A stretch of DNA of 64,000 nt, taken from the NCBI RefSeq assembly GCF_018614195.1, contig NZ_JAGGOT010000032.1, positions 1 to 64,000 of the forward strand. The letters run 5' to 3'. The position numbers and the translations under genes are program-made. This document shows, piece by piece, positions 24,406-35,219 of this stretch (position 1 is its first letter; each line of letters begins with the position of its first letter). The notes under the pieces were generated by a model. It ran no database searches and was not told the origin of the DNA. It was given only the letters and a program-made list of their open reading frames with translations. This stretch comes from Streptomyces sp. ISL-43. GTDB taxonomy: Bacteria > Actinomycetota > Actinomycetes > Streptomycetales > Streptomycetaceae.

Positions 24406-25566
24406 GTGGAACGTCGTACCTTCCTCCGCGGGGCCGTCATCGGGTCCTCGGCCGCCGCCTTCGGCGGCACATTGATGCACGGGGCGGCCTACGCCGCCCC
24501 CGCCCAGCCCGGCGCCGGACCCTACGGGGCGCTCGGCGCGGCGGACGCGAACGGCATCATGCTGCCCACCGGCTTCAGCAGCCGCGTGATCGCCCGCTCC
24601 GGCCAGAACGTCGGCCCCACCACGTACAAGTGGCACAGCGCCCCGGACGGCGGCGCCTGCTTCGCCGACGGCTCGGGCTGGATCTACGTGTCGAACTCGG
24701 AGATCAACCCCTCCGGCGGCGCGAGCGCCGTCAAGTTCAACTCCTCGGGCACCATCACCGGCGCGTACCGGATCCTCTCCGGCACCCGGCAGAACTGCGC
24801 GGGCGGCAAGACCCCGTGGAACACCTGGCTGTCCTGCGAGGAGGTCAGCCTCGGCTACGTGTACGAGACCGACCCGTACGGCGTGAACACGGCGGTACAG
24901 CGCCCGGCGATGGGCAGGTTCAAGCACGAGGCGGCCGCCGCCGACCCGGTGCGCCAGGTGATCTACCTGACCGAGGACGAGACCAGCGGCTGCTTCTACC
25001 GGTTCATCCCCACCACCTGGGGCGACCTCTCCTCCGGCACCCTCCAGGCGATGGTCGCCGGAACCGCCACCTCCGGGTCCTTCACCTGGCAGAACGTCCC
25101 CGACCCGGACGGCTCCCCGACCACCACCCGCACCCAGGTCTCCGGCTCCAAGAAGTTCAACGGCGGCGAGGGCTGCCACTACGCCAACGACACGGTCTGG
25201 TTCACCACCAAGGGCGACAACCGGGTCTGGCAGCTCAACCTCGCGAACAGCACCTACGAGCTGGCCTACGACGACTCCCTGGTGCCCGGCGGCGGCGCCC
25301 CCCTGACAGGCGTCGACAACGTCACGGGGTCCTCGTTCGGCGACCTGTACGTCGCCGAGGACGGCGGCAACCTGGAGATCTGCGTGATCACCCCGGACGA
25401 CGTGGTCGCCCCCTTCCTGCGGGTCACCGGGCAGTCCTCCTCGGAGATCACCGGCCCGGCCTTCTCCCCCGCCGGGAACCGGCTCTACTTCAGCAGCCAG
25501 CGCGGTACGAGCGGCAGCTCCACCGGCGGCATCACCTACGAGGTGACCGGCCCGTTCCGGGTCTGA
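24406..25566 (+). CDS. TAT-exported PhoX/DUF839 family protein
   Basis: 386 aa. The twin-arginine signal VERRTFLRGAVIGSSAAAFG is followed by a beta-propeller-like domain with repeats such as WNTWLSCEEVSLGYVYE, GRFKHEAAA and YLTEDETSGCFYRF, which are conserved in PhoX-type alkaline phosphatases and DUF839 proteins. SCEE and TEDE carry the acidic residues used for Ca/Fe binding in PhoX. Phosphatase activity is plausible but unproven; this shorter branch may have another role. GTG 24406 was chosen because GGAG stands 6 nt upstream and it gives an ideal TAT signal. Confidence 0.87.
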   Translation: MERRTFLRGAVIGSSAAAFGGTLMHGAAYAAPAQPGAGPYGALGAADANGIMLPTGFSSRVIARSGQNVGPTTYKWHSAPDGGACFADGSGWIYVSNSEINPSGGASAVKFNSSGTITGAYRILSGTRQNCAGGKTPWNTWLSCEEVSLGYVYETDPYGVNTAVQRPAMGRFKHEAAAADPVRQVIYLTEDETSGCFYRFIPTTWGDLSSGTLQAMVAGTATSGSFTWQNVPDPDGSPTTTRTQVSGSKKFNGGEGCHYANDTVWFTTKGDNRVWQLNLANSTYELAYDDSLVPGGGAPLTGVDNVTGSSFGDLYVAEDGGNLEICVITPDDVVAPFLRVTGQSSSEITGPAFSPAGNRLYFSSQRGTSGSSTGGITYEVTGPFRV

Positions 25567-25625
25567 ACACGTCCCGGAGGGACGCCTCACGGCGCCTCCC
25601 GGGATAGGCGCCGCACGGCATCATC

Positions 25626-25667
25626 GGCCGCACCCCGGCGGGGGTTCCTCCCCGCCGGGGTGCGGCC
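25626..25667. terminator. Strong bidirectional terminator hairpin
   Basis: Perfect 18-bp arms (GGCCGCACCCCGGCGGGG at 25626-25643 and its complement at 25650-25667) with a 6-nt loop, between the convergent PhoX-like (ends 25566) and ArsR-like (ends 25672) genes. Confidence 0.85.
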
Positions 25668-25671
25668 GCGG

Positions 25672-26751
25672 TCATGAGGCCACGGCCCCGCCCTTGAGCA
25701 GCGCGGCCCCCAGCGGCGTCACCGTGTGCAGGACGGCGTTGCCCCGGCGCAGGGTGGTGACGAGGCCGGCCTCCCGCATCACCCCGGCGTGCTGGCTCGC
25801 GGAGGCCAGCGAGACCCCGGCACGCCGGGCCAGCTCGCTGGTGGTGGCTCCGTCCCCTATGGCCTCGAGCACCACCGAGCGGGTGTGCCCGACGAGCTTG
25901 CCCAGGGTGCGCTGGCGGTACTGGCGCAGCTCCGCCGCCGGGCGGGTCGCCTCGCAGCCGACCTGGGCCGAGCCCAGCTCCGCCGCGGCCGGATAGACCA
26001 GTACCGGCGGCAGCTCCGGATCGTGCAGGGTCACCGCCGTGCGCCGGCAGAAGAAGGAGGGCTGGAGCAGCAGCCCGCGCCCCCGTAGCCGTACGTCACG
26101 GTCCACGGGGTAGTCGCACTCCAGCACCGGAGCCCGCCAGCGCAGCATCGGCGGCAGGGAGGCGAGCAGCTCGTCCGCTCCGCCGTCGAGCAGCGCCCGG
26201 CCGCGCGCGGCCCGCTCGGCCTCGATCTGGGCCTGGATGTGGGTCCAGTACGGCTCCACGGCCGCCCGGTGGTAGCCGCGCAGTTCTCCGAGGAGCCGGG
26301 GCAGGTGCGCGGTGGCGCCCTCCATGAAGTCGCGCAGCCGCCTGGGGACCGGACCGTCGGCGCCCCCGCCCGCACCCGCCGCCGAGGGCATCCCGAAGGC
26401 CGCCGCCATGCCCGAGCCCGCTCCCGCGCCCTGGCCGAGCATCAGGAGCTCGCGCCGCATCCGCTCGGGGCGGATCGCGCGCAGGGCGTCGAGGCCGACG
26501 TCCCATCCGTACTGCCCCTCGACGGGCGTGAGGAAATCGGGGAAATACCCGCGGCTCGGTATCAGTGCGCCGAGAAGTCGTGTTTCACCATTCAACCTGC
26601 TCCGGGTTTCGGTACGCCAATCACCGAAGAGCCGGGCATCCCGCCGGTCTCTTAATCGGTGAAAACTCAAAATCGTTTCCCACAACGCATCGGGACGCCC
26701 TGCCATCCTTACGCGTGCCAGGTCCACTCCAGTGAAATGGATACGCAGCAC
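25672..26751 (-). CDS. ArsR-type transcriptional regulator with large N-terminal domain (DUF5937-like)
   Basis: 359 aa. The N-terminal ~260 residues (starting VLRIHFTGVDLARVRM) resemble the DUF5937 region of Streptomyces ArsR-like regulators; it has a Gly/Ala-rich low-complexity insert near 110-135. The C-terminal 80 residues form a winged helix: LEAIGDGATTSELARRAGVS, SLASASQHAGVMREAGLV and RRGNAVLHTVTPLG. No metal-binding Cys pair is seen, so a non-metal ligand or none is likely. The target is unknown. GTG 26751 is preceded by a GGTGGGGG stretch. Confidence 0.8.
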   Translation of the reverse strand: MLRIHFTGVDLARVRMAGRPDALWETILSFHRLRDRRDARLFGDWRTETRSRLNGETRLLGALIPSRGYFPDFLTPVEGQYGWDVGLDALRAIRPERMRRELLMLGQGAGAGSGMAAAFGMPSAAGAGGGADGPVPRRLRDFMEGATAHLPRLLGELRGYHRAAVEPYWTHIQAQIEAERAARGRALLDGGADELLASLPPMLRWRAPVLECDYPVDRDVRLRGRGLLLQPSFFCRRTAVTLHDPELPPVLVYPAAAELGSAQVGCEATRPAAELRQYRQRTLGKLVGHTRSVVLEAIGDGATTSELARRAGVSLASASQHAGVMREAGLVTTLRRGNAVLHTVTPLGAALLKGGAVAS

Positions 26752-26994
26752 CGAACCCCCACCTGTGCAACCGCAATCCCCCCGCCCCATGAGTATGCAC
26801 GCCGTCACACGTGGTCACCATGGCCTTTCAGCCACAGTTGAAACCCCTTTCGGCGGGGGCGTGACAACCGAAATCCTGTACTCCGCCGGGCACACTCCGG
26901 CGCGACCGAAACGCTCCGCGAAGGCCGTGGGGGGCTTTGCGGGGCCTGGCGGTCGGTCGCACCGGGAAGCGCCGACGTGTCCGGCGGATTGGCG

Positions 26995-27032
26995 ACAGGC
27001 GGTGGACGGGTGGGGATCCGTCCACCGCCTGT
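26995..27032. terminator. Orphan 15-bp perfect hairpin
   Basis: ACAGGCGGTGGACGG (26995-27009) and its exact complement (27018-27032) flank an 8-nt loop. No annotated gene ends near it: the neighbours are the ArsR-like start 240 nt to the left and the ppdK end 250 nt to the right, with the ppdK terminators in between. Confidence 0.6.
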
Positions 27033-27074
27033 TGCCGTTAAGGCCTTTGGAACAACATTGAACGAATATTGCCC

Positions 27075-27180
27075 GGCAGGGAACGGCCGGAACGGCCGAT
27101 CGGCCGAGACCGAACGGCCGGGGAACGCCGAACCCGGAACGCCGGAAGGCACGGAAAGCGGAACGCGCGGAAGGCTGGCG
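27075..27180. repeat. Degenerate GGAACGSC short repeats
   Basis: About eight occurrences of GGAACGGCC/GGAACGCC/GGAACGCG-type octamers in roughly 100 nt beyond the 3' end of ppdK. They are irregularly spaced and do not form one strong hairpin. Confidence 0.5.
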
Positions 27181-27197
27181 GCGCCCGGGAAATAGGC

Positions 27198-27268
27198 GCG
27201 CCTGCCGCCGGGTGTCAGGGAACCCGGGGGCAGGCGCGGTCCAAGTGGGCCCCCCCGAACCGGGGGCC
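27198..27268 (-). terminator. Tandem terminator hairpins of ppdK
   Basis: Hairpin 1: GCGCCTGCC (27198-27206) pairs with 27229-27237, with an inner CCGGGT/ACCCGG stem. Hairpin 2: GGCCCCC (27248-27254) pairs with 27262-27268. Both lie within 80 nt of the ppdK stop at 27278. Confidence 0.75.
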
Positions 27269-27277
27269 TGGGGGCGG

Positions 27278-29986
<2,709 letters not shown>

Positions 29987-30216
29987 GGGTCTCGACTCCT
30001 CGAGGCTCGGTGGCTGCCCTGACGGCCAGGAACATACCCAGATCGAAGGCTTATGGGTACGTCCACTTGGCGGTCATGCGCCCGTAACCATCCACCCGCC
30101 CCCAGATCGAAAGTAACTGGCGAGTAGCCAGAACATACGAAGAGCCTTCACATCCCGAAGGATGAGAGGCCCACTGAGGCTTAAACCCGCTCGGATGAGC
30201 GATCATCGATACATTT

Positions 30217-30265
30217 GCGTTCAACACTTGAACGCACAAAGGGTGGCACCCAGTGCCACCCTTTG
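30217..30265 (-). terminator. Back-to-back hairpins downstream of dusB
   Basis: CAAAGGGTGGCAC (30237-30249) pairs perfectly with 30253-30265 around a 3-nt loop; directly adjoining, GCGTTCAA (30217-30224) pairs with TTGAACGC (30228-30235). They are about 100 nt beyond the dusB stop and are its likely terminator. Confidence 0.7.
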
Positions 30266-30316
30266 AAAGTCTTACCCGTGACCATTGCGCTCATCTGAGC
30301 GAAACCTCACCCATGC

Positions 30317-30335
30317 GTGGCGTATGTCACGCCAC
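30317..30335 (-). terminator. Short hairpin next to the dusB stop
   Basis: GTGGCGT-ATGTC-ACGCCAC, perfect 7-bp arms, 27 nt after the dusB stop. Confidence 0.4.
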
Positions 30336-30361
30336 AGCTGACGCGTTTTGCCAGTGAATCC

Positions 30362-31504
30362 TCAGCCTCCGGACGTGTCCAGTTCGGCTTCCTCACTCAC
30401 GCCCGCACAGTCGTAAGGATCCTTCAACCAGCCCTCGGGCAGGACAACCCGGTTGTTTCCGGACGTCCGGCCGCGCGGTCCGTCCGCACTCTCCGGCCAG
30501 GGCTGATCCAAATCCAGCTCGCTCAGATGAGCGTCCAGCTCGGCCAGGGAGGAGGTGACGGCGAGCTTCTGGCGCATCTCCGACCCCACCGAGAAGCCCT
30601 TGGTGTACCAGGCCACGTGCTTACGGAAGTCGATCACCCCGCGCGCCTCGTCGCCGATCCACTCCCCCAGCAGCTCGGCGTGCCGGAGCATGGTGCGCGC
30701 GACCTCCCGCAGCGTGGGCTTGTGGAAGTCCTCGGGGCGCCCCTCGAAGGCCGCGACCAGGTCGTTGAACAGCCACGGCCGCCCCAGGCAGCCGCGCCCC
30801 ACGACCACGCCGTCGCAGCCGGTCTCGCGGACCATGCGCAGCGCGTCCTCGGCACACCAGATGTCGCCGTTGCCGAGCACCGGGATCTCCGGCACATGCT
30901 CCTTGAGCCGCGCGATGGCGTCCCAGTCGGCGGTGCCCCCGTAGTGCTGGGCGGTGGTGCGGCCGTGCAGGGCTATGGCGGTGACGCCCTCCTCGACGGC
31001 GATCCGGCCGGCGTCGAGGTAGGTGAGGTGGTCGTCGTTGATGCCCTTGCGCATCTTCATCGTCACCGGCAGGTCGCCCGCGCCCGCGACGGCCTCGCGC
31101 AGGATCGCGCGCAGCAGGTTGCGCTTGTACGGGAGGGCCGAGCCGCCGCCCTTGCGGGTCACCTTGGGGACCGGGCAGCCGAAGTTGAGGTCGATGTGGT
31201 CGGCGCGGTCCTCCTCGACGATCATGCGGACCGCCTTGCCGACCGTCACCGGGTCCACCCCGTACAGCTGGATCGAGCGAGGCTTCTCGGTCTCGTCGAA
31301 GTGGATCAGATGCATGGTCTTCTCGTTGCGCTCGACCAGGGCACGGGTCGTGATCATCTCGCTCACGAACAGCCCCTTGCCGCCCGAGAACTCGCGGCAC
31401 AGGGTTCGGAACGGGGCATTGGTGATGCCGGCCATGGGCGCGAGCACCACCGGGGGCTGCACGGTGTGCGGGCCGATCGCGAGAGGCGGAGGGAGCGTGG
31501 TCAT
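30362..31504 (-). CDS. dusB: tRNA-dihydrouridine synthase
   Basis: 380 aa FMN-dependent TIM-barrel enzyme reducing specific uridines of tRNA to dihydrouridine with NADPH. VVLAPMAGITNAPFRTLCRE is the FMN-binding start, NFGCPVPKVTRKGGGSAL contains the catalytic Cys110, and GNGDIW and GVVVGRGCLGRPWLF are the conserved phosphate-binding blocks. A C-terminal helical domain is present, with an extra 40-residue tail. The start ATG has GGGG immediately upstream and GACAAT near, so a leaderless or very short leader is possible. Confidence 0.95.
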   Translation of the reverse strand: MTTLPPPLAIGPHTVQPPVVLAPMAGITNAPFRTLCREFSGGKGLFVSEMITTRALVERNEKTMHLIHFDETEKPRSIQLYGVDPVTVGKAVRMIVEEDRADHIDLNFGCPVPKVTRKGGGSALPYKRNLLRAILREAVAGAGDLPVTMKMRKGINDDHLTYLDAGRIAVEEGVTAIALHGRTTAQHYGGTADWDAIARLKEHVPEIPVLGNGDIWCAEDALRMVRETGCDGVVVGRGCLGRPWLFNDLVAAFEGRPEDFHKPTLREVARTMLRHAELLGEWIGDEARGVIDFRKHVAWYTKGFSVGSEMRQKLAVTSSLAELDAHLSELDLDQPWPESADGPRGRTSGNNRVVLPEGWLKDPYDCAGVSEEAELDTSGG

Positions 31505-31555
31505 CCCCCCATTGTCGCGCAGCCGCGCCGTGGGTCATATTTCTTTAGTTAGACG

Positions 31556-31561
31556 TACTAT
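31556..31561 (+). promoter_or_regulatory. -10 element of a probable leaderless promoter (MFS gene)
   Basis: TACTAT ends 7 nt before ATG 31569, placing the transcription start at the start codon. The AT-rich TTTCTTTAGTTAGACGTACT before it stands out from the GC-rich background. No ribosome binding site is present. Confidence 0.45.
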
Positions 31562-31568
31562 CGGCACC

Positions 31569-33041
31569 ATGCGCGACGTGAGCCCCAGGAGGCGTCTGCT
31601 CGTCCTGGCGATCTGCTGCATGAGCCTGCTCATCGTCAGTCTCGACAACACCGTCCTGAACGTGGCCCTCCCCTCCATGCGGCGCGACCTGGACGCCTCG
31701 GTGGCCGGGATGCAGTGGACGATCGACGCCTACACGCTGGTCCTGGCCTCGCTCCTGATGCTGGCCGGCTCCACGGCGGACCGGATCGGTCGCCGCAAGG
31801 TCTTCACCGTTGGCCTCATCGTCTTCACCCTCGGCTCGCTGCTCTGCTCGCTCGCGCCGAGCCTGGAGTGGCTCGTCGCCTTCCGGATGGTCCAGGCGGT
31901 GGGCGGCTCGATGCTCAACCCGGTCGCCATGTCGATCATCACCAACACCTTCACCGACCCGCGCGAGCGCGCCCGCGCCATCGGCGCCTGGGGTGCGGTC
32001 GTCGGCATCTCCATGGCCGCGGGCCCGCTGATCGGCGGCCTGCTCGTCGACTCCGTCGGCTGGCGGTCCATCTTCTGGGTCAACCTCCCCGTCGGAGCGC
32101 TCGCCCTCCTCCTGACCCTGCGCTACGTCCCCGAGTCGCGGGCCGACCACCCGCGCCGCCCCGACCCCGTCGGGCAGCTGCTGGTCATGGCTCTGCTGGG
32201 CTCCGTCACCTACGGGATCATCGAGGCCCCGGCCGCCGGCCCGAGCTCCCCGCTGATCCTCGGCTGCGCGGCGCTCGCCGTCGCCTCCCTGGCCGGGCTG
32301 CTGGTGTACGAGCCCAGGCGGGCGGAGCCCCTGATCGACCCGCGGTTCTTCCGCAGCGCCCCCTTCAGCGGGGCCACGGTGATCGCGGTCAGCGCCTTCG
32401 CCGCGCTGTCCGGGTTCCTGTTCCTGAACACCCTGTACCTCCAGGACGTACGGGGCCTCGACGCCCTGGACGCCGGCCTGTACATGCTGCCCATGGCGGC
32501 CCTGGCCTTCCTCTGCGCCCCGCTGTCGGGCCGGCTTGTCGGCACCCGCGGCCCACGGCTGCCGCTCGTGGTCGCGGGGGTGGGCATGGCGGCGAGCGGC
32601 CTGCTCTTCGCCGCGTTCTCGGCGGAGTCCTCGGACCCGCTCCTCTTCGCCGGGTACGTGCTCTTCGGACTCGGCTTCGGCATGGTCAACGCCCCGATCA
32701 CCAACACCGCCGTCTCCGGCATGCCGCGCGCCCAGGCGGGCGTGGCCGCGGCGGTGGCCTCCACCAGCCGCCAGACCGGCGGCACCCTGGGCGTGGCGAT
32801 CGTCGGCGCGGTCCTGGCCGCCGGCATGACCGCCACCCCGTCCGACTTCGTCACGGCGGCCCGCCCCGGCTGGTGGATCATCACGGCCTGCGGCGTACTG
32901 GTCCTGCTGGTAGGCCTGGCCACGAGCGGCCCCTGGGCCCACACCACGGCCCTCCGCACGGCGAAGTCCCTCTCCTTGGCCGGTCCCCAACCCCTGCCCC
33001 CGCCCACACCCCGCACCACGAAGGCACCCCCGGGGGCGTGA
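31569..33041 (+). CDS. MFS multidrug exporter (DHA2, 14-TM)
   Basis: 490 aa with about 14 TM helices. LDNTVLNVALPSMRRDL (motif D1 in TM1), GSTADRIGRRKVF (motif A in the 2-3 loop) and AAGPLIGGLLVDSVGWRSIF (motif C region) identify a drug:H+ antiporter of the DHA2 family such as EmrB/QacA types. The C-terminus ends in a Pro-rich tail. Drug specificity is unknown and no adjacent regulator is evident. Confidence 0.9.
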   Translation: MRDVSPRRRLLVLAICCMSLLIVSLDNTVLNVALPSMRRDLDASVAGMQWTIDAYTLVLASLLMLAGSTADRIGRRKVFTVGLIVFTLGSLLCSLAPSLEWLVAFRMVQAVGGSMLNPVAMSIITNTFTDPRERARAIGAWGAVVGISMAAGPLIGGLLVDSVGWRSIFWVNLPVGALALLLTLRYVPESRADHPRRPDPVGQLLVMALLGSVTYGIIEAPAAGPSSPLILGCAALAVASLAGLLVYEPRRAEPLIDPRFFRSAPFSGATVIAVSAFAALSGFLFLNTLYLQDVRGLDALDAGLYMLPMAALAFLCAPLSGRLVGTRGPRLPLVVAGVGMAASGLLFAAFSAESSDPLLFAGYVLFGLGFGMVNAPITNTAVSGMPRAQAGVAAAVASTSRQTGGTLGVAIVGAVLAAGMTATPSDFVTAARPGWWIITACGVLVLLVGLATSGPWAHTTALRTAKSLSLAGPQPLPPPTPRTTKAPPGA

Positions 33042-33099
33042 CCGGGCGCGACCGGAGGCGCGGGCGGGGGCCGGCGGAGGCGTGCCCTGCCGGCCTGTA

Positions 33100-33192
33100 T
33101 CGGAGGCGGGGGGGGCGGGGCGCAGCCCGGGGGTCCGGGAGGTCCGGGGGGTCCGGCGCAGCCCGGGGGACGGGGGAAGGGCGGGGCGGGGA
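33100..33192. repeat. G-tract repeats between convergent genes
   Basis: Runs of 3-8 G occur repeatedly, with a 15-bp direct repeat GGCGCAGCCCGGGGG at 33119-33133 and 33155-33169 and three GGTCCGG copies between them. The plus strand could form a G-quadruplex; no hairpin terminator is seen here instead. Confidence 0.55.
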
Positions 33193-33258
33193 CGAGCCCG
33201 CGCAGCGGCACAGCCCGGCGGCCCGACCCGCCCCAGCGGCAAGCGCCGCCGACCGCCG

Positions 33259-33972
33259 TCACCCCGCGGCGGACCATCCCGGGAGCGTCGGCAGCACCGT
33301 CTCGGCGACGCGGAGCAGCGCCGCGTCGTCCGGCACCAGGCCGTCCGTACGCCACAGGGCCATCGACAAGGAGCCGCCGCTGTCCTGCGCGTCCTGGGCC
33401 ACGACGAGGACGCGGGCCGGGACGCCGGGACGGCTGTGGCTGTCGCTCCCGTCGAGGCGGAAGCCGATGCTGATCGTGCGGTCCGAGTAGAGGACCGCCG
33501 GGCGGCCCAGAACCGTCCGGCCGGGCGCGCCGTCTCCCAGAAGGGCGGCGGTCGTGGCCACGGGAAGGAGGTCGTAGTCGGCCCGCAGCGTCACCGTGTA
33601 GGTCCCGAGCTCGACCCTGGCCGAGGAACTGGTGATCTCCTTGCCCCCGGCGACCTTGACGGAGCCGGCGCTGCCGCCGGCGCTCTTCGCGATCTCCCCG
33701 GGTGTGCCCAGCAGTTCCGCGAGGTCGGGACGGTGCAGCGCCGTGCACAGCTGGGCCCCGGAGGCGCGCGGGGGCGCGTCCCCGGACTGCGCCTGCGTCT
33801 TGTCGGGCTCCCCGCCCGAGCAGGTAGCGGGCCGCGGCGGCGTACTGGTGGCGGACGACGACTGCGCGAGCGTCCAGAAACCGATACCGAGTGCCCCCAC
33901 CAACGCCACGGCCGTAATGGCCTGCCCCACCGCGGCCACACCCTTGTTGCGTGCGTCGAAATCGTCGGCCAT
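33259..33972 (-). CDS. Hypothetical membrane-anchored protein (DUF6215-like)
   Basis: 237 aa. A short cytoplasmic N-terminus (MADDFDARNKG), one TM helix (about 14-36) and an extracellular domain of about 195 residues. The outer domain contains CSGGEPD, SGAQLCTALHRPDLAELLGTPG and YTVTLRADYDLLPV, with two Cys. The layout looks like the Streptomyces DUF6215 family; that assignment is from memory and unverified. Function unknown. ATG 33972 has GGTGGGG just upstream; GTG 33981 is an alternative. Confidence 0.7.
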   Translation of the reverse strand: MADDFDARNKGVAAVGQAITAVALVGALGIGFWTLAQSSSATSTPPRPATCSGGEPDKTQAQSGDAPPRASGAQLCTALHRPDLAELLGTPGEIAKSAGGSAGSVKVAGGKEITSSSARVELGTYTVTLRADYDLLPVATTAALLGDGAPGRTVLGRPAVLYSDRTISIGFRLDGSDSHSRPGVPARVLVVAQDAQDSGGSLSMALWRTDGLVPDDAALLRVAETVLPTLPGWSAAG

Positions 33973-34226
33973 ATCCCCCACCTGCTGTGATCCCCCGATG
34001 CGTGCCCGGGGACCTTAACCCGTGATCATCAGGCGGACAAGGAATGAGGCCGTCGCCCCAGTGCCGGACGGGCCTGCTCCCAAGCCGCGCCAAGCCGCAC
34101 CGAGCCGCACCGGTCGCGCCCGCCACGGAGCTCCCGTCCGGGCCCACCGGAAGGCCGGGCCGCCACCCTGCCCACCGGTCGTGCCCCGCCGGGCCAGGGC
34201 CTCGTATCCCCGTACCGCCGCGCGGG

Positions 34227-34682
34227 CTACTCCGCGCAGTCGAGGTCGTCGCCGTGCGAATCGATCCGCGCCAGCAGCCCCCGCAGCACGTCCCGGTCCT
34301 GCCCCGACAGCCCCGCGAACAGTCCGAGCTCGACCGCGTCGAGAGCCGCGTTGGTCCTGGTCAGGACGTCCGTCCCGGCGTCGGTGATGGCGACGTTGTG
34401 ACGCCGCCGGTCGGCCGGGTCCCGGCGGCGCTCGGCGAGCCCGCCGCCCTCGAGGTCGTTGAGGATCCCGACGAGCACGCTCGGGTCCACTTCCAGCCGC
34501 TCGGCGAGGGCGCGCTGGCCGATGGGGCCGCCGGCCAGGTGCATCAGGGTCATCGCGTGGCGCGGGGTGAGTCCGGCCGCGCTGAGCGCCTTCTTCATGC
34601 GGGTCTGGGTGACCGATCCGTGCCAGGCCAGCAGCAGGCCCAGCCGCTGCGGAGGGTGCGGGGAGTCCTGAGGCGCCGTCAT
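34227..34682 (-). CDS. MarR family transcriptional regulator
   Basis: 151 aa. The winged helix is seen in ALAERLEVDPSVLVGILNDL (recognition helix) and AERRRDPADRRRHNVAIT (wing with the DxRxxR pattern), flanked by dimerisation helices. It is divergent from the DoxX-like gene with 90 nt between starts, and the intergenic region has a TTGAtgatatTCAA palindrome, so it probably controls itself and that gene. TACGAT lies 6 nt before ATG 34682, suggesting a leaderless transcript. Confidence 0.87.
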   Translation of the reverse strand: MTAPQDSPHPPQRLGLLLAWHGSVTQTRMKKALSAAGLTPRHAMTLMHLAGGPIGQRALAERLEVDPSVLVGILNDLEGGGLAERRRDPADRRRHNVAITDAGTDVLTRTNAALDAVELGLFAGLSGQDRDVLRGLLARIDSHGDDLDCAE

Positions 34683-34709
34683 GGCCACATCGTAACAACG
34701 TGGAAATGA

Positions 34710-34740
34710 TTGCACTCTATCGATCGTTGATGATATTCAA
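34710..34740 (+). promoter_or_regulatory. Promoter and palindromic operator of the DoxX-like gene
   Basis: TTGCAC (34710-34715), 18-nt spacer, TATTCA (34734-34739). The inverted repeat TTGA-TGATAT-TCAA (34727-34740) overlaps the -10, a position suited to repression by the divergent MarR protein. Confidence 0.45.
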
Positions 34741-34772
34741 TGATTTACCACCACCGACTGTTGGAGTTCATC

Positions 34773-35117
34773 ATGTTCATCGCCTACGCCGTCGTCGCCG
34801 CCCTGCTCGCCCTCACCCTCACCGCCTCCGCCACCCTCACGCTCCGACGCAACCCGGCGGTCACGGCGAGCATGCAGAACCTCGGAGTTCCGGACTCCTG
34901 GCTGCCGCGCCTGGCCGGCCTCAAGGCGGCGGGCGCGATCGGCCTGGTCGCGGGCCTGTGGCTGACGCCGTTGGGCATCGCCGCCGCCATCGGCGTTTCG
35001 CTCTACTTCATCGGCGCGGCCATCGCCCACCTGCGCGCGAAGAACTACGAGCTCGCCCCCGCGGCCGTCCTGACCCTGGTCGCGATAGGCGCGCTGGTAC
35101 TGCGCGCGACGTCCTGA
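34773..35117 (+). CDS. DoxX-like small membrane protein
   Basis: 114 aa with four TM segments (about 2-22, 48-64, 68-85, 93-110). The pattern ASMQNLGVPDSWLPRLAGLKAAGAIGLVAG is typical of the DoxX-like/DUF4260-type family in which small quinone-related membrane proteins are found; no catalytic residue is known. GGAG precedes ATG 34773 by 6 nt. Probably regulated by the divergent MarR. Confidence 0.78.
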   Translation: MFIAYAVVAALLALTLTASATLTLRRNPAVTASMQNLGVPDSWLPRLAGLKAAGAIGLVAGLWLTPLGIAAAIGVSLYFIGAAIAHLRAKNYELAPAAVLTLVAIGALVLRATS

Positions 35118-35151
35118 CGACCCTCCCCCGCGACCTGCGGCCCCGACCTCC

Positions 35152-35189
35152 TGGACGGTTACTCTTCGCGCAGATAGTCTTCGCGAAGA
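35152..35189 (+). promoter_or_regulatory. Promoter with 12-bp palindrome upstream of SRPBCC-MarR operon
   Basis: TGGACG (35152-35157), 17-nt spacer, TAGTCT (35175-35180) form a promoter. The perfect palindrome TCTTCGCGAAGA (35178-35189) overlaps the -10 and transcription start, and a second TCTTCGCG half-copy lies upstream at about 35163. This looks like an operator for the MarR encoded second in the operon. Confidence 0.5.
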
Positions 35190-35219
35190 ACATCTGAGAA
35201 CGTCCACCAGGAGGCAGCC

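Larger units (their letters stand above)
26752..27277. other. 525-nt gene-free region with three hairpins
   Basis: No credible gene on either strand. The left 240 nt are the upstream region of the ArsR-like regulator. The region contains a perfect 15-bp hairpin at 26995-27032, a stretch of degenerate GGAACGSC repeats (about 27075-27180) and two tandem hairpins (27198-27237, 27248-27268) that end ppdK transcription. Confidence 0.6.
29987..30361. other. 375-nt palindrome-rich region upstream of ppdK
   Basis: No gene seen. It is less GC-rich than its surroundings and packed with inverted repeats (30189-30200, 30217-30235, 30237-30265, 30288-30301, 30317-30335) and a direct repeat CCCAGATCGAA (30038 and 30101). 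It contains the ppdK promoter and leader and the dusB terminator; an unrecognised small RNA is possible. Confidence 0.5.

Noticed and set aside
29987..30361. 6C small RNA upstream of ppdK
   Set aside because: Only one run of five C is present and not in a loop pair; the two C-rich loops of that family are missing.
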